From assembly GCA_018899995.1 (NCBI GenBank), contig JAHIHE010000080.1, positions 1 through 6,098 on the forward strand: a DNA stretch of 6,098 nucleotides, written 5' to 3'. The notes beneath the pieces are model-generated. The model did not search any database. It was not told where the DNA came from and saw only the letters and a list, made by a program, of their open reading frames with translations. Source of the DNA: Patescibacteria group bacterium (GTDB lineage: Bacteria; Patescibacteriota; Minisyncoccia; JAHIHE01). The translations under genes were made by a program, and so were the position numbers. Numbering within the stretch: position 1 is the first letter of the stretch; each line of letters opens with the position of its first letter. Positions 4,608 through 6,098 of this stretch are shown here, one piece after another.

Positions 4608-5270
4608 ATGGATAAAATGTATTATCAATTAACTTACCTTGTTTCTGAATCAATAAATTTCCAGGAATTAAAAAATATAATCAAACCAATTAACGACCAA
4701 ATCGCGGAGGCGGGCGGGGTTTTTAAAATACCGGCTTATGATATTAGCCAAGGCCAGATAATTGAAAACCTAAAAATGGCCGAGGAAATAAAAAAAATAA
4801 GCGGGGAAATGAAGACCTATGTGCTTAAACAGCGCTTCGCTTACCCGATAAAACATAATTACGGAGGTTTTTATATTACCGCCTACTTCACCCTGGAAAG
4901 CAAAAGTCGAACGCCGGCGCTGGAAAAAATAAGTTCTGAGTTGAAACTGGATAAAAATATCTTAAGATTTTTGATTGTCGGACTAAATGCGGAGTTTTCC
5001 GTTATCAGGCGCCCGGCAGAAGAAACTCCAAAAGCAATCGCGGCGCAAACCCCGTTAGAAATGCAATTTCTAACGGGGCAAAAAGAAGCGTCTGCCCCGC
5101 TTCGCCTCAGCGAAAGCGAGGCGAGTAAGATAATCGCGGAAAAAGCCATAGAAAAATTGCCAGAGATAAAAGAAGAACTGAAAGAAGCGCCTGCGAAGGA
5201 ATCAATTAAAAATAAAAAAACAAAAATAGAAGACCTTGATAAAAAATTAGAACAAATTTTAAACGCCTAA
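4608..5270 (+). CDS. rpsF: 30S ribosomal protein bS6 with insertion and long C-terminal extension
   Basis: bS6 binds 16S rRNA together with bS18 on the platform of the small subunit. The ferredoxin-like core is recognisable: MYYQLTYLVSE (4-14), the helix to AEAGG (33-37), the hallmark strand pair RFAYPIKHNYGGFYITAYF (76-94) and the second helix/strand ALEKISSELKLDKNILRFLIVGL (104-126). At 220 residues it is about twice the usual bS6 length. The excess is an insertion of about 25 residues (about 44-70) between AEAGG and the FAYPIKH strand, and a tail from about 134 rich in Ala, Glu and Lys, ending in a predicted helix EDLDKKLEQIL (208-218). Palindromic DNA encodes part of the tail (148-157 and 165-173). 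Met4 (ATG at 4617) is an alternative start that would place the first beta strand at the N-terminus, as in most bS6. It is the first gene of rpsF-ssb-rpsR, 10 bases before ssb. Confidence 0.9.
   Translation: MDKMYYQLTYLVSESINFQELKNIIKPINDQIAEAGGVFKIPAYDISQGQIIENLKMAEEIKKISGEMKTYVLKQRFAYPIKHNYGGFYITAYFTLESKSRTPALEKISSELKLDKNILRFLIVGLNAEFSVIRRPAEETPKAIAAQTPLEMQFLTGQKEASAPLRLSESEASKIIAEKAIEKLPEIKEELKEAPAKESIKNKKTKIEDLDKKLEQILNA
5050..5078. repeat. Perfect 13-bp-arm palindrome inside rpsF
   Basis: CCCCGTTAGAAAT (5050-5062) and its exact reverse complement (5066-5078) flank a three-base GCA loop. The element lies in frame in the variable S6 tail and encodes residues 148-157 (TPLEMQFLTG). The resulting stretch is unlike the Ala/Glu/Lys-rich tail around it, as expected if a palindrome was inserted into tolerant coding sequence. 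This is the strongest inverted repeat I found in the window. Confidence 0.9.
5102..5124. repeat. GC-rich hairpin with GAAA loop inside rpsF
   Basis: TCGCCTC (5102-5108) pairs with GAGGCGA (5118-5124). Inside it, GC/GC closes a GAAA tetraloop (5112-5115) with A5109 bulged. It encodes LRLSESEAS (165-173) and follows the 13-bp-arm palindrome by 23 bases. CTCGCCT/AGGCGAG-type arms recur in the ssb tail. Confidence 0.75.
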
Positions 5271-5280
5271 AAAATAAAAT

Positions 5281-5775
5281 ATGAATTTAAACAAAGTTTT
5301 TGTTCTGGGAAATTTAACCCGCGATCCCGAAGTGCGGACCATTGCCAGCGGCCAGCAGGTAGCCTCTTTTTCCATCGCCACCAACCGCGTCTGGTATAAC
5401 CAAGCTAAAGAAAAAAATCAAGAGGTGGAATTTCACAATATCGTGGCTTGGGGCCGCCTTGCAGAAATCGCAGGCCAATATTTTACCAAGGGAAAAATGG
5501 TTCTGGTAGAAGGCAGGATCAAGACTCGCTCCTGGCAGGCGCAAGACGGCACTAAAAAATACCGCACTGAAATTATCGCGGAAAATATGCAAATGGGGCC
5601 AAAAACTCAAGGCGGCGCAGAAAGGCAGGATAATACCGACCCTCTTCGCCAAGCCGAAGACGAGACGAGGCGGGAAGCTCCGGCTCCCGAAGAAGCGTCG
5701 CCTGCGGAAAACCCAGCCTCGCCTACGAGTCAAGGCGAGGCCGAAGAAATAAAAATAGACGAAGTGCCGTTTTAA
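5281..5775 (+). CDS. ssb: Single-stranded DNA-binding protein SSB
   Basis: SSB coats single-stranded DNA during replication, repair and recombination and recruits partner proteins through its C-terminal tip. This 164-residue protein has the bacterial SSB OB fold at about 1-107: NKVFVLGNLTRDPEVR (4-19), FHNIVAWGRLAEIA (51-64), GKMVLVEGRIKTRSW (71-85) and KYRTEIIAENM (93-103). The aromatic DNA-contact candidates Trp38, Trp57 and Trp85 are present. A low-complexity Glu/Ala/Pro-rich linker (about 108-153) leads to the acidic tip EEIKIDEVPF, equivalent to the DDDIPF tip of E. coli SSB. Length and layout are typical. The gene lies between rpsF and rpsR, as in many bacteria, and starts 10 bases after the rpsF stop in an A-rich spacer without a Shine-Dalgarno sequence. 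Its linker DNA contains three hairpin-forming segments and is richer in G and C than the OB-fold part. Confidence 0.97.
   Translation: MNLNKVFVLGNLTRDPEVRTIASGQQVASFSIATNRVWYNQAKEKNQEVEFHNIVAWGRLAEIAGQYFTKGKMVLVEGRIKTRSWQAQDGTKKYRTEIIAENMQMGPKTQGGAERQDNTDPLRQAEDETRREAPAPEEASPAENPASPTSQGEAEEIKIDEVPF
5643..5741. repeat. Three consecutive hairpin-forming segments in the ssb linker
   Basis: TCTTCG (5643-5648) pairs with CGAAGA (5655-5660). CGGG plus AGC (5671-5678, one bulged A) pairs with GCTCCCG (5683-5689) around a TCCG loop. GCCTCGCCT (5716-5724) pairs perfectly with AGGCGAGGC (5733-5741) around an eight-base loop. All three lie in the disordered-linker part of ssb (residues about 121-154) and none in the OB fold. 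The last is the strongest and shares CTCGCCT/AGGCGAG with the second rpsF hairpin. Confidence 0.65.
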
Positions 5776-5797
5776 TGGTGAACTTAGTTGAACCATT
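5774..5797 (+). other. Imperfect hairpin in the ssb-rpsR spacer
   Basis: AATGGT (5774-5779), starting within the ssb stop codon, pairs with ACCATT (5792-5797). An inner AAC (5781-5783) pairs with GTT (5787-5789) around a three-base loop. Few T residues follow, so it may be an attenuator, an RNA processing site or a repeat remnant. The right arm, read on the minus strand, shares AATGGTTCAACT with 3330-3341 upstream of ychF. Confidence 0.4.
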
Positions 5798-5817
5798 TTA
5801 AATTATAAATAAACCCT

Positions 5818-6057
5818 ATGAATAATCGGAACAGAAACATTGAAAAAACGCAGGAAAAAAGGGTTTGCTTTTTCTGCGCGAATAATATTGAAGAATTTGA
5901 TTATCGCAACATTCCTCTTATAAGGCGCTTTATAAACCAGCGCGGAAAAATAATCGCGCCAAGAAGAACCGGCGCTTGTAGCAAGCACCAAAGAAAAGTC
6001 GCCACCGCGATAAAACGGGCAAGAACCATGGCCATGCTTTCTCCCACCGGAAAATAG
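5818..6057 (+). CDS. rpsR: 30S ribosomal protein bS18 (four-ligand C/H form)
   Basis: bS18 joins bS6 on the 30S platform and contacts 16S rRNA. This 79-residue protein carries the family core: DYRNIPLIRRFINQRGKI (28-45), PRRTGACSKHQRK (48-60) and the C-terminal helix AIKRARTMAML (64-74). CFFC (17-20) and CSKH (54-57) give a Cys17-Cys20-Cys54-His57 set that could bind zinc. This corresponds to the C+ forms described for several ribosomal proteins, whereas E. coli S18 lacks the full set. Length and start are typical: the ATG at 5818 leaves a short basic N-terminus. It follows ssb after 42 bases that hold a small hairpin, and no Shine-Dalgarno sequence is seen. In the 41 bases after its stop no bL9 gene (rplI) begins, although rplI often follows rpsR in other bacteria. 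The operon may end here. Confidence 0.96.
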   Translation: MNNRNRNIEKTQEKRVCFFCANNIEEFDYRNIPLIRRFINQRGKIIAPRRTGACSKHQRKVATAIKRARTMAMLSPTGK

Positions 6058-6079
6058 TTATATAAATTTCTAAAAAAGA

Positions 6080-6093
6080 TTTTGACTTTTGGC
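6080..6093 (+). repeat. Two heptamer units at the right edge, probably the start of another array
   Basis: TTTTGAC (6080-6086) and TTTTGGC (6087-6093) are in 7-bp phase, 22 bases after the rpsR stop. They resemble the TTTGACA/TTTGGCA units after ychF. The window ends five bases later, so the extent is unknown. Confidence 0.4.
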
Positions 6094-6098
6094 TTAGC

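Noticed and set aside
5314..5796. Long open frame (160 codons) antisense to ssb
   Set aside because: It mirrors the ssb coding region and its GC-rich linker, has low-complexity Arg/Phe-rich sequence and no recognisable motif. SSB on the plus strand is certain.

Overview
The window looks like chromosomal DNA of a small-genome, AT-rich bacterium, most likely a Candidate Phyla Radiation (Patescibacteria, Parcubacteria-like) lineage. This is inference from several traits together. The ribosomal protein S6 has an internal insertion and a long charged tail. S18 carries a CxxC...CxxH cysteine set. None of the seven visible gene starts has a recognisable Shine-Dalgarno sequence. Short degenerate repeats fill the gaps between genes. 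No phage, insertion sequence, CRISPR or tRNA sequence was seen, and no gene-free stretch exceeds about 210 bases.

Layout. 1-504 (+) is the 3' part of trpS (tryptophanyl-tRNA synthetase), cut by the window edge just after the expected KMSKS loop. It overlaps tail-to-tail by 9 bases with a leftward pair on the minus strand: a phosphomannomutase/phosphoglucomutase-family enzyme (2756-1323) followed 17 bases later by an inositol-monophosphatase-family phosphatase (1305-496). The pair is probably one sugar-phosphate operon. A 137-base divergent promoter region separates it from a rightward MazG-like nucleotide pyrophosphohydrolase (2894-3223). A 206-base gap follows, holding a terminator, a candidate promoter and two kinds of short-period repeat. 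Then comes ychF (3430-4512), a 95-base gap with more heptamer repeats, and the conserved cluster rpsF - ssb - rpsR (4608-6057).

How the genes fit together. Most of the window is housekeeping: tRNA charging (trpS), small-subunit ribosome assembly (S6 and S18, which bind each other), ssDNA protection (SSB), a ribosome-associated ATPase/GTPase (YchF), nucleotide-pool sanitation (MazG-like) and sugar-phosphate metabolism (mutase plus phosphatase).

The most unusual content is not a gene. Strong palindromic DNA sits in frame inside the variable C-terminal tails of S6 and SSB, including a perfect 13-bp-arm palindrome in rpsF. The gaps on both sides of ychF carry 7-bp-period arrays in opposite orientations, and an 8-bp-period array forms a large inverted repeat just upstream of ychF. 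These look like small dispersed repeat families. I see no evidence of a new multi-gene system.
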